Below the pieces are notes generated by a model. It was not told where the DNA came from, made no database searches, and saw nothing but the letters and a program-made list of their open reading frames with translations. Positions 33,133 to 42,800 of a stretch of 64,000 bases of DNA are shown here, piece by piece. Within the stretch, counting starts at the first letter, position 1. Every line of letters begins with the position of its first letter. A program made the translations under genes and the position numbers. This DNA comes from Bacteroidota bacterium. GTDB taxonomy: Bacteria; Bacteroidota; Ignavibacteria; UBA10030; BY39. The DNA lies in assembly GCA_030017895.1 (NCBI GenBank), contig JASEGV010000001.1:51581-115580 (forward strand), in the 5' to 3' direction.

Positions 33133-33187
33133 TTAATTTTTTTACTGAGAAGCCCAAACCTTTTATTGATCTGGCAGTAAAAATTAA
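33133..33187 (-). promoter_or_regulatory. L10-leader-like hairpin upstream of rplJ
   Basis: On the minus strand the arm TTAATTTTTACTG (33187-33175) pairs with CAGTAAAAAAATTAA (33147-33133). The enclosed part contains AGATCAATAAAAGG, resembling the kink-turn region of ribosomal L10 leaders. It lies 15 nt before the rplJ start, where L10-L12 complexes bind their own mRNA in other bacteria. The fold is by eye. Confidence 0.55.
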
Positions 33188-33223
33188 TTGCTATTTATAT
33201 TTATGAGTGCGTAAATTTCTTTT

Positions 33224-33916
33224 TTATATTTTAATTACATTTTTATCAATATGAACGCCAGGTCCCATAGTGCTCGAAAGAGAAATACTGCGTATGTATT
33301 GTCCCTTTGCTGTAGCCGGTTTCAAGCGTGCTACAGTAGCTAAAAATGCGTTTATGTTTTCAACAAGTTTTTCGTTGTCGAAATTTGCTTTCCCAATGGA
33401 AGCGTGTACAATTCCCGCTTTATCAACACGGAATTCAATTTTACCGGCTTTTACTTCTTTAACAGCTTTTGCTACTTCGGTAGTTACTGTACCGCTTTTC
33501 GGATTTGGCATTAAGCCACGAGGTCCTAAAATTTTTCCGAGCTTTCCAAGGTCGCCCATTACATCAGGCGTAGCAATTATTACATCAACATCAGCCCAGC
33601 CTTGTTGAATTTTTTGAAGGTAATCTTGGTAACCGGCATGATCAGCACCGGCTGCTTTTGCTTCTTCGTCTTTTGGTGGTTTAGCAATAACGAGTACGCG
33701 AACTTCTTTACCAGTTCCGTGCGGAAGCGAAACTGTACCACGTACAGCTTGATCAGCTTTTTTGGGATCGACTCCTAATTTTACAGCTATATCAATCGAC
33801 TCCACAAATTTAGCGGTTGATGTTTGTTTTGCCAAGTTAACAGCATCTTCGATAGTAAAAAACTTTTTTGAATCTACCTTAGATGTAACTGCTTTGAATC
33901 TTTTACTGATTTTCAT
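33224..33916 (-). CDS. rplA: 50S ribosomal protein L1
   Basis: A 230-residue L1-stalk protein that helps release deacylated tRNA. Typical segments are [16 protein letters not shown] ([20 protein letters not shown]), [20 protein letters not shown] and [18 protein letters not shown]1 also represses rplK-rplA translation in many bacteria. It follows rplK. Confidence 0.98.
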   Translation of the reverse strand: MKISKRFKAVTSKVDSKKFFTIEDAVNLAKQTSTAKFVESIDIAVKLGVDPKKADQAVRGTVSLPHGTGKEVRVLVIAKPPKDEEAKAAGADHAGYQDYLQKIQQGWADVDVIIATPDVMGDLGKLGKILGPRGLMPNPKSGTVTTEVAKAVKEVKAGKIEFRVDKAGIVHASIGKANFDNEKLVENINAFLATVARLKPATAKGQYIRSISLSSTMGPGVHIDKNVIKI

Positions 33917-34004
33917 TTTTGTATTCCTTTTATTAGTGGTGATAGCGTTTCGGAAATCAACCTGAAAATTATTGCAGGTTTGAAACTTCCACGTTAATTA
34001 AAAT

Positions 34005-34427
34005 CTATCCTTCTACAGTAATGCCCATACTTCTGGCAGTACCGGCAATCATTTGCATTGCTGCTTCAACATCGTGCGCATTCAGATCAACCATTTTCGA
34101 TTCGGCAATCTCGCGAACTTGTGCCGAAGTTACTTTTCCGATTTTGATGCGGTTCGGTTCTCCAGAACCTTTTTCTAATTTTGATGCTTTCAATAATAGT
34201 ATTGCAGCCGGAGGAGTTTTGGTAATAAAAACAAACGACTTATCTGAAAAAACCGTAATAACTACCGGAATAATTAAGCCCGATTGCTCTTTTGTTTTTG
34301 CATTGAACTGCTTACAAAATTCCATAATATTTACACCCTTTTGACCAAGGGCAGGTCCTACCGGAGGAGCCGGGTTAGCTTGTCCTGCTGGAATTTGTAA
34401 CTTGATATAACCTACAATCTTTTTCAT
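34005..34427 (-). CDS. rplK: 50S ribosomal protein L11
   Basis: 140 residues. The N-terminal domain contains [20 protein letters not shown] with the Pro residues of the thiostrepton-binding surface. The C-terminal rRNA-binding domain ends [18 protein letters not shown]. It lies in the GTPase-associated centre next to L10. It follows nusG. Confidence 0.98.
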   Translation of the reverse strand: MKKIVGYIKLQIPAGQANPAPPVGPALGQKGVNIMEFCKQFNAKTKEQSGLIIPVVITVFSDKSFVFITKTPPAAILLLKASKLEKGSGEPNRIKIGKVTSAQVREIAESKMVDLNAHDVEAAMQMIAGTARSMGITVEG

Positions 34428-34445
34428 TACTGAACCTTTATAAAA

Positions 34446-35006
34446 TTATTTTTCAATTTTTATTTGACTAAAATCGAGTTCGATGGGTGTTTTCCGTCCG
34501 AAAATACTTACCATCACTTTTAGTTTCATTTTTTCTTTATTAATTTCCTGAACAAAACCGCTAAAGTTGTTGAATGGACCGTCGATAACTTTTACGGCAT
34601 CACCGATAACATACGGAACTTCTAAAACTTCCTCTTCCGATCCTTTATCGAGAGAACCGATAAGCCGACGTACTTCCTCTTGATGAAGCGGTGCAGGTTC
34701 TCCACGAGGTCCAACGAAACTGATTACTGATGGAGTATTTAGAATCAAATGTTTAGTTTCTTTATCTAAAATTGTTTCGATTAGAATATAGCCGGGGAAA
34801 AAAGTTTTTATTTTACTCTTTTTTTTGCCGTCCTTAATCTCAAATACCTTCTCCGATGGTACTACAACCCGTGCAATTCTGTCGATCAGTTGCAAACGTT
34901 CTGATTCTTCTTCGATAAAAAATTTTACTTTGTTTTCGTGACCTGAGTAGGTTCGAACAACGTACCATTTTGTTTCGGTTTTGTTATTTTCCAAATGTTT
35001 ATCCAC
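34446..35006 (-). CDS. nusG: Transcription antitermination factor NusG
   Basis: 186 residues. The NGN domain (KWYVVRTYSGHENKVKFFIE, FFPGYILIETILD) binds the beta' clamp of RNA polymerase. The KOW domain (GDAVKVIDGPFNNFSGFVQE) contacts Rho or S10. It begins 2 nt after secE, a near-universal pairing. Confidence 0.98.
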   Translation of the reverse strand: MDKHLENNKTETKWYVVRTYSGHENKVKFFIEEESERLQLIDRIARVVVPSEKVFEIKDGKKKSKIKTFFPGYILIETILDKETKHLILNTPSVISFVGPRGEPAPLHQEEVRRLIGSLDKGSEEEVLEVPYVIGDAVKVIDGPFNNFSGFVQEINKEKMKLKVMVSIFGRKTPIELDFSQIKIEK

Positions 35007-35008
35007 TT

Positions 35009-35191
35009 TTATAATATTGCCTTCATCGCTTGACTAACGATGGTATCGACGAAGTAAACAAAAACAGCAATAAAGCCACAAACAGCTAATACGACTACGG
35101 TTGTTTCACGTAATTCTTCCTTTTTGGGCCAAGTTACTTTTTTCATTTCTTTTACTACGTCAGTGAAGAAATTAATTATTTTTTCTTTCAT
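35009..35191 (-). CDS. secE: Protein translocase subunit SecE
   Basis: A 60-residue single-helix form of SecE. An amphipathic cytoplasmic helix with VVKEMKKVTWPKKEELRETT precedes one membrane helix (VVLAVCGFIAVFVYFVDTIV). It clamps SecY. A tRNA-Trp gene lies immediately upstream. Confidence 0.97.
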   Translation of the reverse strand: MKEKIINFFTDVVKEMKKVTWPKKEELRETTVVVLAVCGFIAVFVYFVDTIVSQAMKAIL

Positions 35192-35218
35192 ATTAACCTT
35201 TTACACTCATTGTGAATG

Positions 35219-35291
35219 CACGTGTGGAGGGACTCGAACCCCCAACCTGCGGTTTTGGAGACCGCTGCTCTAGCCATTGAGCCACACACGT
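35219..35291 (-). tRNA. tRNA-Trp (anticodon CCA)
   Basis: A 73-nt cloverleaf on the minus strand. The acceptor is ACGTGTG with CACACGT, discriminator G. The anticodon stem is GCGGT/ACCGC with loop CTCCAAA. The T-loop is TTCGAGT. It lies between rpmG and secE, a common position for tRNA-Trp. Confidence 0.96.
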
Positions 35292-35303
35292 GTATTAGAT
35301 AAT

Positions 35304-35453
35304 TTATTTTGTTTCTTTATGTGGTGTGCGTTTATTGCACCACCTGCAGAATTTTTTGTATTCTACACGACCACTTTGTTTTTTCTTATTTTTAGTTGTA
35401 GTGTAATTTCTTCGTTTGCACTCAGTGCATTCTAATGTAATTATATCACGCAA
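35304..35453 (-). CDS. rpmG: 50S ribosomal protein L33, zinc type, TTG start
   Basis: A 49-residue protein: [20 protein letters not shown], ending [11 protein letters not shown]. Cys 9, Cys 12, Cys 36 and Cys 39 are the zinc ligands of the C+ form. No ATG is available; TTG at 35453 aligns with the family start and has GGAG seven nt upstream. It sits between tRNA-Thr(GGT) and tRNA-Trp, where many bacteria have tuf or rpmG. Confidence 0.94.
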   Translation of the reverse strand: MRDIITLECTECKRRNYTTTKNKKKQSGRVEYKKFCRWCNKRTPHKETK

Positions 35454-35494
35454 TTTAAATCTCCAAAATATATTTTTTAGATATTGTTTTTACG

Positions 35495-35567
<73 letters not shown>

Positions 35568-35585
35568 CTATTTGAGCAACTCAAG

Positions 35586-35658
35586 AGCGGGAGACGGGAC
35601 TCGGACCCGCGACCAACAGCTTGGAAGGCTGTGACTCTACCAACTGAGTTACTCCCGC
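35586..35658 (-). tRNA. tRNA-Gly (anticodon TCC)
   Basis: A 73-nt cloverleaf. The acceptor is GCGGGAG with CTCCCGC, discriminator T. The anticodon stem is ACAGC/GCTGT with loop CTTCCAA. The T-loop is TCCGAGT. It is the third tRNA of the cluster. Confidence 0.96.
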
Positions 35659-35713
35659 AATTTCACTTGACATTCTCTAAATTCGAGACGGGCAATTTGA
35701 AACAAGTACTTTG

Positions 35714-35796
35714 TGGGCAGGGAAGGATTTGAACCTCCGAAGGCCGGAGCCGACAGATTTACAGTCTGTTGCGTTTGACCGCTTCGCTACCTACCC
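35714..35796 (-). tRNA. tRNA-Tyr (anticodon GTA)
   Basis: An 83-nt class II tRNA. The acceptor is GGGTAGG with CCTGCCC, discriminator A. The anticodon loop is CTGTAAA. A long variable arm (GGCTCCGGCC region) precedes the T-loop TTCAAAT. It is the second tRNA of the cluster. Confidence 0.96.
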
Positions 35797-35802
35797 AACT
35801 TG

Positions 35803-35875
35803 AGCTGGCAATCGGATTTGAACCGATGACCTGCTGATTACAAATCAGCTGCTCTACCAACTGAGCTACGCCAGC
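35803..35875 (-). tRNA. tRNA-Thr (anticodon TGT)
   Basis: A 73-nt cloverleaf. The acceptor is GCTGGCG with TGCCAGC, discriminator T. The anticodon stem is GCTGA/TCAGC with loop TTTGTAA. It is the first tRNA of the cluster, 6 nt from tRNA-Tyr and downstream of the promoter at 36004-36031. Confidence 0.96.
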
Positions 35876-36003
35876 ATTTATTTTTAATAATTTACTGGTA
35901 AATAGGAAAAAATATATCTATTCCAATTGAAACCAGCATACATATAATAAAATATTTGTGTTTTTTTTGTTATTTAGCCAATTTGCTGAAAAATTAGCAT
36001 AAT

Positions 36004-36031
36004 AAGATAACATTTTTTTAATTAAAGTCAA
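36004..36031 (-). promoter_or_regulatory. Probable promoter of the tRNA-rpmG-secE-nusG block
   Basis: On the minus strand TTGACT (36031-36026) is followed after 16 nt by TATCTT (36009-36004), in a 188-nt AT-rich gap between tRNA-Thr(TGT) and the stop of the DUF2723 gene. The first tRNA begins about 120 nt downstream. Confidence 0.5.
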
Positions 36032-36063
36032 TACTTTGGCACAGTATTATATGATTTCAACAC

Positions 36064-37962
36064 TTATCTAAGTAAATTATTCCGATAAAGAATTAGTTCC
36101 CTCGATGAGGGATTTATCTTTAGCCCTTGATCGAAGAAAATTAAGGCTGATTTTATATCACCCCTCTGTGCCTTAAATAATCCATTAGAAATAGATGCTT
36201 TAGTGTACAAATTTAGTAAAAATTCTGCCTGATGAGAAATTTTTTCAGTACTCCGGAATTTGAATTCGATTTCTCTTTCCTTGAAGTCAGCGTTGTTCTT
36301 TATTATTTGAAAACACAATCCCGATGGAACTCTTTGGAATCCTTCTGTGTACTGTGGTTCTATTTCTGGGGTTACATATATTGCCCGTTCATCATAATTT
36401 TTTTCTATGAAACTTTTTATTACATCTTTAAATCTTCCTTCGATCAATTCATAAGCATAAGGAAGATTATGTTCGAATTTATAAAGCTCTATTAAAAAAG
36501 CATCAATTTCAGTCTTCGATTTTTCGATAAGCCAAGGATACTTTACCTGAAGTTGTTTAAAATACCACGAACGTCTTAACAACTCCTTATCGATTACAAC
36601 TACATCCGAACGGTATTTTTCGACAAATTGATAGTAATAAGATGCTGATACGAAATAGTCCCACTGATAAGAAATAATAATTCCATTTGGTTCAATCGAG
36701 TTGAACATATTTTTTGTGTAGTCTTCTACTAAATAATTTTTGCTTTCATCACATGTTTTGTAGTTCAAAATCAGAGGAATGAAGGCTAACAACCACACTA
36801 CTATAGCTACATATTTATAGAATGATTTTTCAGACACCTTAATTAATAAAGTATTATATCCGACAGCAATCCATATAGCAAGAGTGAAATATGCCAATAA
36901 AAAATATGAATCTATATCATGAATATCATAATTTATTGAATACCCCACACAACCAACGAATAATAAGACGGAAAACATGAAAACTTGTTTGTGCTGTCGG
37001 AAGAGACTCCACAAACCAACTAATGCTAAAAGTAAGAACAAAAAATTAAACTCGTTCAATAAATTTCCAACGAAATAATTAAATTGTTTTACAGCTGATT
37101 CTGTTGATGAAAAAATCCAAACCCTGTATTGCTTACCGCTAAGATGCCAAAATATTTTTTCCAAATCTACTGGATTCCCCCAATTGAGAAACGGTGAACT
37201 TGACGCACGAACAGGCAGATAGAAATAAAAAGACAAACCAACAATAAATGGAACGACTAAAATAAATATTAACCGCCACGAATATTTTGTAAATCCGTTT
37301 ATTGCAAAGAATAGATATAACAATGCAGGTGCTAATAAAATGGTTGTCATGTGGTTTGTAAAACTCATTCCCAATAACAGAGCAAAAACAAACCACTCCT
37401 TCGATGTATTAATTTTTATTGACCTGCCCTCTTCACAATAATTTCGAATTGCTTTGTAAAAAAAATAGAGAATGGCTGACAGAAACAAAATGTGCAGCGA
37501 ATAAACTTCGATTGAAACTGCTTGCGACCAAAATGTTTGTGAGAATGCAAGAACCAAGGAAGCAGTAACCGCCGGCAAATATACCAACTTGAATTTTAGA
37601 GTTTCCAACTGTCGTTGTGAAATGTTTTTAAATTCACGAACGGCCAAATCCTCTAATAGTAAAACTAAAAATCTGAAAAAGAAAAATATTCCAACCGAAC
37701 AGAGAACAGCCGACATCAGATTCAATTTATAAATCACAGGTAAACCGATTGGTAGATGGCTGAACAGCCATCCGGCAAGTGTAAATAACGGATAACCTGT
37801 AGGATGAGCAATTCCGAGTGTTGCCGCAACGGCAGCTAATTCACCACTATCGATAAAATTAACAGAAGGAGCTAATGTGTTAACATAAACCACGAACACA
37901 AAGACTGTTACCACAAATCCCAAAATTACCGCAAAAGGGATATTTATTTTAAATAGTTTCAA
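36064..37962 (-). CDS. DUF2723-family multi-pass membrane protein
   Basis: A 632-residue integral membrane protein. The N-terminal signature of the family is clear: VNTLAPSVNFIDSGELAAVA followed by GIAHPTGYPLFTLAGWLF. About ten further hydrophobic helices span residues 75-430, then a soluble region with YQWDYFVSASYYYQ and a C-terminal TPR-like segment (AQRGDIKSALIFFDQGLKIN). The family is related to membrane-bound O-glycosyltransferases (TMEM260-like) and is common in Bacteroidota, where secreted proteins are glycosylated. Transfer of a sugar to exported proteins is a family-based inference. Confidence 0.82.
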   Translation of the reverse strand: MKLFKINIPFAVILGFVVTVFVFVVYVNTLAPSVNFIDSGELAAVAATLGIAHPTGYPLFTLAGWLFSHLPIGLPVIYKLNLMSAVLCSVGIFFFFRFLVLLLEDLAVREFKNISQRQLETLKFKLVYLPAVTASLVLAFSQTFWSQAVSIEVYSLHILFLSAILYFFYKAIRNYCEEGRSIKINTSKEWFVFALLLGMSFTNHMTTILLAPALLYLFFAINGFTKYSWRLIFILVVPFIVGLSFYFYLPVRASSSPFLNWGNPVDLEKIFWHLSGKQYRVWIFSSTESAVKQFNYFVGNLLNEFNFLFLLLALVGLWSLFRQHKQVFMFSVLLFVGCVGYSINYDIHDIDSYFLLAYFTLAIWIAVGYNTLLIKVSEKSFYKYVAIVVWLLAFIPLILNYKTCDESKNYLVEDYTKNMFNSIEPNGIIISYQWDYFVSASYYYQFVEKYRSDVVVIDKELLRRSWYFKQLQVKYPWLIEKSKTEIDAFLIELYKFEHNLPYAYELIEGRFKDVIKSFIEKNYDERAIYVTPEIEPQYTEGFQRVPSGLCFQIIKNNADFKEREIEFKFRSTEKISHQAEFLLNLYTKASISNGLFKAQRGDIKSALIFFDQGLKINPSSRELILYRNNLLR

Positions 37963-38075
37963 TAAACGTTAAATAATTTTTTACAAATTAAGTAATTTGA
38001 ATGAAAAAAGCCACAAACTACTTGCCCATTTACACTTTTTTAGTTATCTTAAAAATAAAATCTTCTAAGCTTCCT

Positions 38076-39701
38076 ATGTTTAAAAAATATTTATTCCTTC
38101 TAATATTTTCGCTTTCCATTTCTCATAGTCAAATTATTAACGATACGCGAATGCAGCTATATGATGTCCTATCTTACACATTGTCCCTTAAACTAAATCT
38201 CGCTGAACAGAATCTAACAGGACGAGTACACGTAGTTTCAAAATCGTTGGAACCATTATCGACACTTGTTCTATCGGCATCGAACAAAACAATAACTGTC
38301 GACTCAATTAAAAACGATCGGGCTGAAAAAATATTTTTTTTACACAAAGACGATCACATTTATATTAACTGCCAAAAAAAATCTTCAGAGATAATAGAAG
38401 TAGAGGTTTTCTACAGAGCCATATCTGATTTCCACGGTGAATTTGATAACGGCGGTGTTTTCTTTTCCGGCTCAAAAGCTGCAAGTAGCAGTCAACCCTT
38501 CTTCGCGCGTAAATGGTTCCCTTGCAAAGATGACCCATCAGATAAAGCAACTGCGATTCTAAATATTACAGTCCCCGACACACTCACAGTCGCTTCAAAT
38601 GGTGTCCTAAAAAATATTTTTCAAAACATAGATAGGACCAAAACTTTTCGGTGGGGGACAAATTATCCGATTGCTACTTATCTGATTTCTTTTGCTGTTG
38701 GTAACTATATATTAGTTGAGGATAACTATACATCCATCAATGGTAATATTTTGCCAATCACCTATTATGTATTCCCTGAATATTTAGAAAATTCAAAAGC
38801 AGATTTCAGAAACACAAAAAAAATGTTGAAGTTTATGGAAGAGAAGTTTGGTGAATATCCTTTCGTGAACGAAAAATACGGAATCGCACTCGTGCCCGGT
38901 GAATTGATGATGGAAAACCAGACAATTTCTAATATCAAAGAAGATTTGATTACTGGCACTGGTGAAGTTGAACAATTTTTAATTCACGAATTAGCTCATC
39001 AATGGTTCGGAAATATGATTACCCCAAAAAGTTGGCATCACATCTGGCTAAACGAAGGATTCGCAACATATATGCAAGCTCTTTACTATGAATACTATTT
39101 AGGTAAAAAATGGTATCATCACATTATTAATAATTTTATGGAAGCAGAGCAAGGTATATTTGCCGGTTCTCTCGTCGCAGAATCAGACACTTCCTTCGCG
39201 GATATGTTTGCCCAACGGGTTTATATTAAGGGTGCCATCGTTCTTCATATGCTAAGAAATGTTGTTGGCGATTCCTCATTCTTCAATATCTTAAAAAATT
39301 ATTCTACAAACCCTAAGTACAAGTATTCAAGCGTAACGACTGAAGATTTCGTAAAAGAATGTGAAAATATCTATGGACAAAATTTAGATTGGTTTTTCAA
39401 ACAATGGGTGTATGCAAATGTAGATTCATTAGATAGACCAACACTTTCTTACAGATGGAATTCAATAAAAACTGAAGACGGGTATAAAATATCACTGACA
39501 GTCAATCAACCAAGCGCTCATCTGTATTTATTCAAGCTGCCGATGGAAGTTAAGGTATCATCGGCTTCCGACACGTCTCTTTTCAATATCATTATAGACA
39601 AGGATTCGCACACTTACTATTTTGATTTAAAAACTCAAACACTAAATGTTGAGTTAGATCCAAATAATTGGGTTTTTAAAAACCTGATTAAGGAAGATTG
39701 A
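38076..39701 (+). CDS. Exported M1-family zinc metallopeptidase (aminopeptidase N-like)
   Basis: The catalytic HELAHQWFGN (HExxH) is followed 18 residues later by the third zinc ligand in NEGFATYMQ. The substrate-recognition GxMEN motif appears as GELMMENQTISN. I start at 38076, where MFKKYLFLLIFSLSISHSQ forms a clean signal peptide. An in-frame ATG at 38001 would add 25 residues before it and is less likely. At 541 residues it has the beta-sandwich and catalytic domains but lacks the large C-terminal helical domain of full aminopeptidase N. It probably cleaves peptides in the periplasm or outside the cell. No T9SS domain is present. Confidence 0.9.
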   Translation: MFKKYLFLLIFSLSISHSQIINDTRMQLYDVLSYTLSLKLNLAEQNLTGRVHVVSKSLEPLSTLVLSASNKTITVDSIKNDRAEKIFFLHKDDHIYINCQKKSSEIIEVEVFYRAISDFHGEFDNGGVFFSGSKAASSSQPFFARKWFPCKDDPSDKATAILNITVPDTLTVASNGVLKNIFQNIDRTKTFRWGTNYPIATYLISFAVGNYILVEDNYTSINGNILPITYYVFPEYLENSKADFRNTKKMLKFMEEKFGEYPFVNEKYGIALVPGELMMENQTISNIKEDLITGTGEVEQFLIHELAHQWFGNMITPKSWHHIWLNEGFATYMQALYYEYYLGKKWYHHIINNFMEAEQGIFAGSLVAESDTSFADMFAQRVYIKGAIVLHMLRNVVGDSSFFNILKNYSTNPKYKYSSVTTEDFVKECENIYGQNLDWFFKQWVYANVDSLDRPTLSYRWNSIKTEDGYKISLTVNQPSAHLYLFKLPMEVKVSSASDTSLFNIIIDKDSHTYYFDLKTQTLNVELDPNNWVFKNLIKED

Positions 39702-39845
39702 ATATGGAAAAGAAAAATTGGTAATAAAGTCCTTTTTGGATATATTACCAGCAACATAGATAGCATTTGATTTTGATTATTAGTAGTTTGATTTACCGAA
39801 TATAATTTAATTTATATCCTGAGCTTTTAACAATAGGAGGTTTCA

Positions 39846-42800
39846 ATGAAACAGTTAAGTAGTCTCATTTTGGCTATTGTAATGATTTGTTCAATTACAG
39901 GCAACTTGAAAAGTGGTATCGATCCACAACAACCAAAAGCTTTTTTCGATTTCAAAAAACAATCTTCTCCTGAATTACAATTAATTTTCGACCGAAAAAA
40001 AATTGATGTAAACCGCATCTCAGCCTGGTTCAGAAACGACGGCGAGTTTTTTAGCGACCACGCAACGACTGGTCCGGGCTTTGAGTGGCCAAAAGGAAGT
40101 AGGATACATGCTATCTTCTCGTCTGGTTTATGGGTGGGCGCAAAAGTTCAAACCGATACAGGAAAAGAAATCCGCGTTGCAACGGTTGGTCATTTCGGTT
40201 CAGAGTATCGCCCCGGTCGTATTATGCCTGACGGTTCTGCAGAAGATTTTACACTTCCCCATTTAAGAATTTACCAGGTCCGTCCATTGCTCGATTTACC
40301 AACTTCGACTCCCGATTATGCTGATTGGCCCGTTAATCAAGGTGCGCCGTGGATTGATATAGATGCTAACGGAATTTGGAATCCAAATATAGATAAAATC
40401 GGTATCAATTGGCCCTCTGGTCCTGAATATCCTGCTATGATTCAATTTTATGTGTATAATGATGCTCATGCTAATTTTCATACTTGGATTTGGGGTCGCT
40501 CAAAACCTCTCGGTGTTGAAGTCAGGCAAACTAATTGGGCTTATCAAAGTGGGATTGGTGATATACTTTTCATAAGATTTCAAATCTATAACAAAAGTTC
40601 AAACACACTCGATAGTACGTATTTTACACTCTGGTCAGATCCGGATTTAGGTGATGCTTTTGACGATTATGTTGGATGCGATACCACAAGTGATTATAGA
40701 GGCAAACCACATAATTTAGGTTATGCATACAACGGGACTAACACTGATGGACCTATAGGTTATGGAACCGCACCCCCCGCCGTTGGTTTTAAACTGATGC
40801 AAGGACCTCTCATCCAAGGTAGTTTCAACGACACAGCTATCGCATTTGGTAAAAAATGGGCAGGGTTTAAAAACGGCAGAATATCTTCTTTCAACTTTTA
40901 TTGCGGTCCCGGTCAAGGCGGTTGTACAAATCCGGATTGGTACGACCCATCATTATTTGGACAAACTTATAATATTATGAAGGGTTTAACTCGAACCGGC
41001 AAACCTCAAATCGACTGTAACGGTGATACTACAAAATTTGTATTTGCCGGCGATCCTGTAACGGGTACGGGTTGTTTGAATAGTCATCTTCTACAACCGT
41101 CCGATATTAGATTTACAATGCCAACCGGTCCTTTAACACTTGCACCGGGAGACTCACAAGAAGTAATTTATGCAGTCATTATCGACAGAGGTGCCAATAA
41201 TTTGAACAGCATTACACGGCTCAGAATTTTATCTGAAAGGGTGAATCTCGCTTATGAAAACAGTTTTAAAAATATTCCGTTTGCATCTTTATTATCTCCA
41301 AATATATACTCTCCTCCTTTTTTAATAAATGCTTTTGTAAAAGATGCTATACAAGTAGTTGCCACTCTTACCAGCCAGACAGGAACAATTTTAGGAACCG
41401 CTACTCTTTATGACGATGGCTTGCACAACGATAGTTCAGCCAACGATAATATTTGGGGAAACTGGCTACACTCGAATGTGGATAGTGCAGGAGCGATGTT
41501 GAGTTTGTCAATTACTTATTCTAATAATCAAACGTTGGAATGGCGAAATTTATTAACCGGAATTCCAACCATAGGTAAAATTAAAATTGATGATTTTCAA
41601 ATTTCAGCCGATCATATTAATAATGATGGTATTCCAAACCCTGGTGAAAATATCAGGTTTACATTAAAACTAATAAATTTCACAAATTTTAATTTAAATA
41701 TCTGGAACATTAATGAATACAAGGTTGAAAGTCCGCATATTTCACAGGTCAATCTTCCTAGAAGTTCAGTAGTTAATATACCATCCAACAGTATATCCAA
41801 TTGGTTTCCGGACAACTATTATTCCTTAAACATTGACAAAAATACTCCGACACCGCATATCGCAAAAATCATTTTCCAATTTAATGATGACAAAGAAAAT
41901 TACTGGTTCGATACTCTTAAATTTACGGTGCAAGAATTTACATTTCCTCCAATCGACACACTCCCTTTGCACAGTAGCGGATATTCAGAAGGAACTTTTA
42001 GAATCTGTTTAGTTGATTACAGTCAGCTAAAAGATAATTATTACAAAATCAATATCAATAAACCTTCGCAAGATAACATCACTTTTAATTTGATAAACAC
42101 ACAAACCAATGATTCGTTATTAAAAAAACATGAACTTCCTGAACCGTTGTACGGACATAATATACCGGTTACTGATGGATTTAGAATTAGGAGGGGAAAT
42201 TTTACAACATTATCAGGAGCTAAAAAATGGGATTATTTACCACTTTCTAACAAATGGTTTACAGGTGTTAACGGATATTCTACTCGTATGGACGTTCTTT
42301 GTGGTTATCGGGGTTTCATCACGTATCCTAGAATAGGACGATTTGTCGATTTGGTCAGTTCCGTACCCGCCGATTCATTAAGAATCGTTGAATTAAGATT
42401 TAGTGACAACAATACTCAAAAAGCTTACAGGTGTATTGATGGATTAAGTATTCGACCACCGAGGGGAATAATCCATCCTGAATTCCGACCATTTGTGATT
42501 ACGGACTCAGTTGGATATGGATATTGGTATCAGGATTACGAAATGTACCCATTAGGTAATTCGGCATTAGGCAGAACAGTTCCGTTTACAGTTTGGGAAA
42601 TAAATAATAAAACAGGACAGGAAAGACAACTCGATGTTGCGATTATTGAACGTAATGACACTCTGTACAGGAAGATACTCGGTTCTGATGGGAATGATTC
42701 TCTCGTCTATATCTACCGTGGTAACATTGATGGAAAATGGAATCCTTCGCCATTAAATAATTCTGATAGCCAACCAGGAGATGAAGTAATATTAATATTA

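Noticed and set aside
33119..33157. ATG at 33157 as start of rplJ
   Set aside because: It lies in the predicted leader hairpin without a Shine-Dalgarno site, whereas ATG at 33118 has GAGGA and matches the usual L10 N-terminus.
38001..38075. ATG at 38001 as start of the M1 peptidase
   Set aside because: It adds 25 residues in front of a clean signal peptide starting at 38076 and has no better ribosome-binding site.
39719..39748. GGTAATA/TATTACC hairpin after the M1 peptidase as a terminator
   Set aside because: The stem is only 7 bp, AT-rich and not followed by a T tract.
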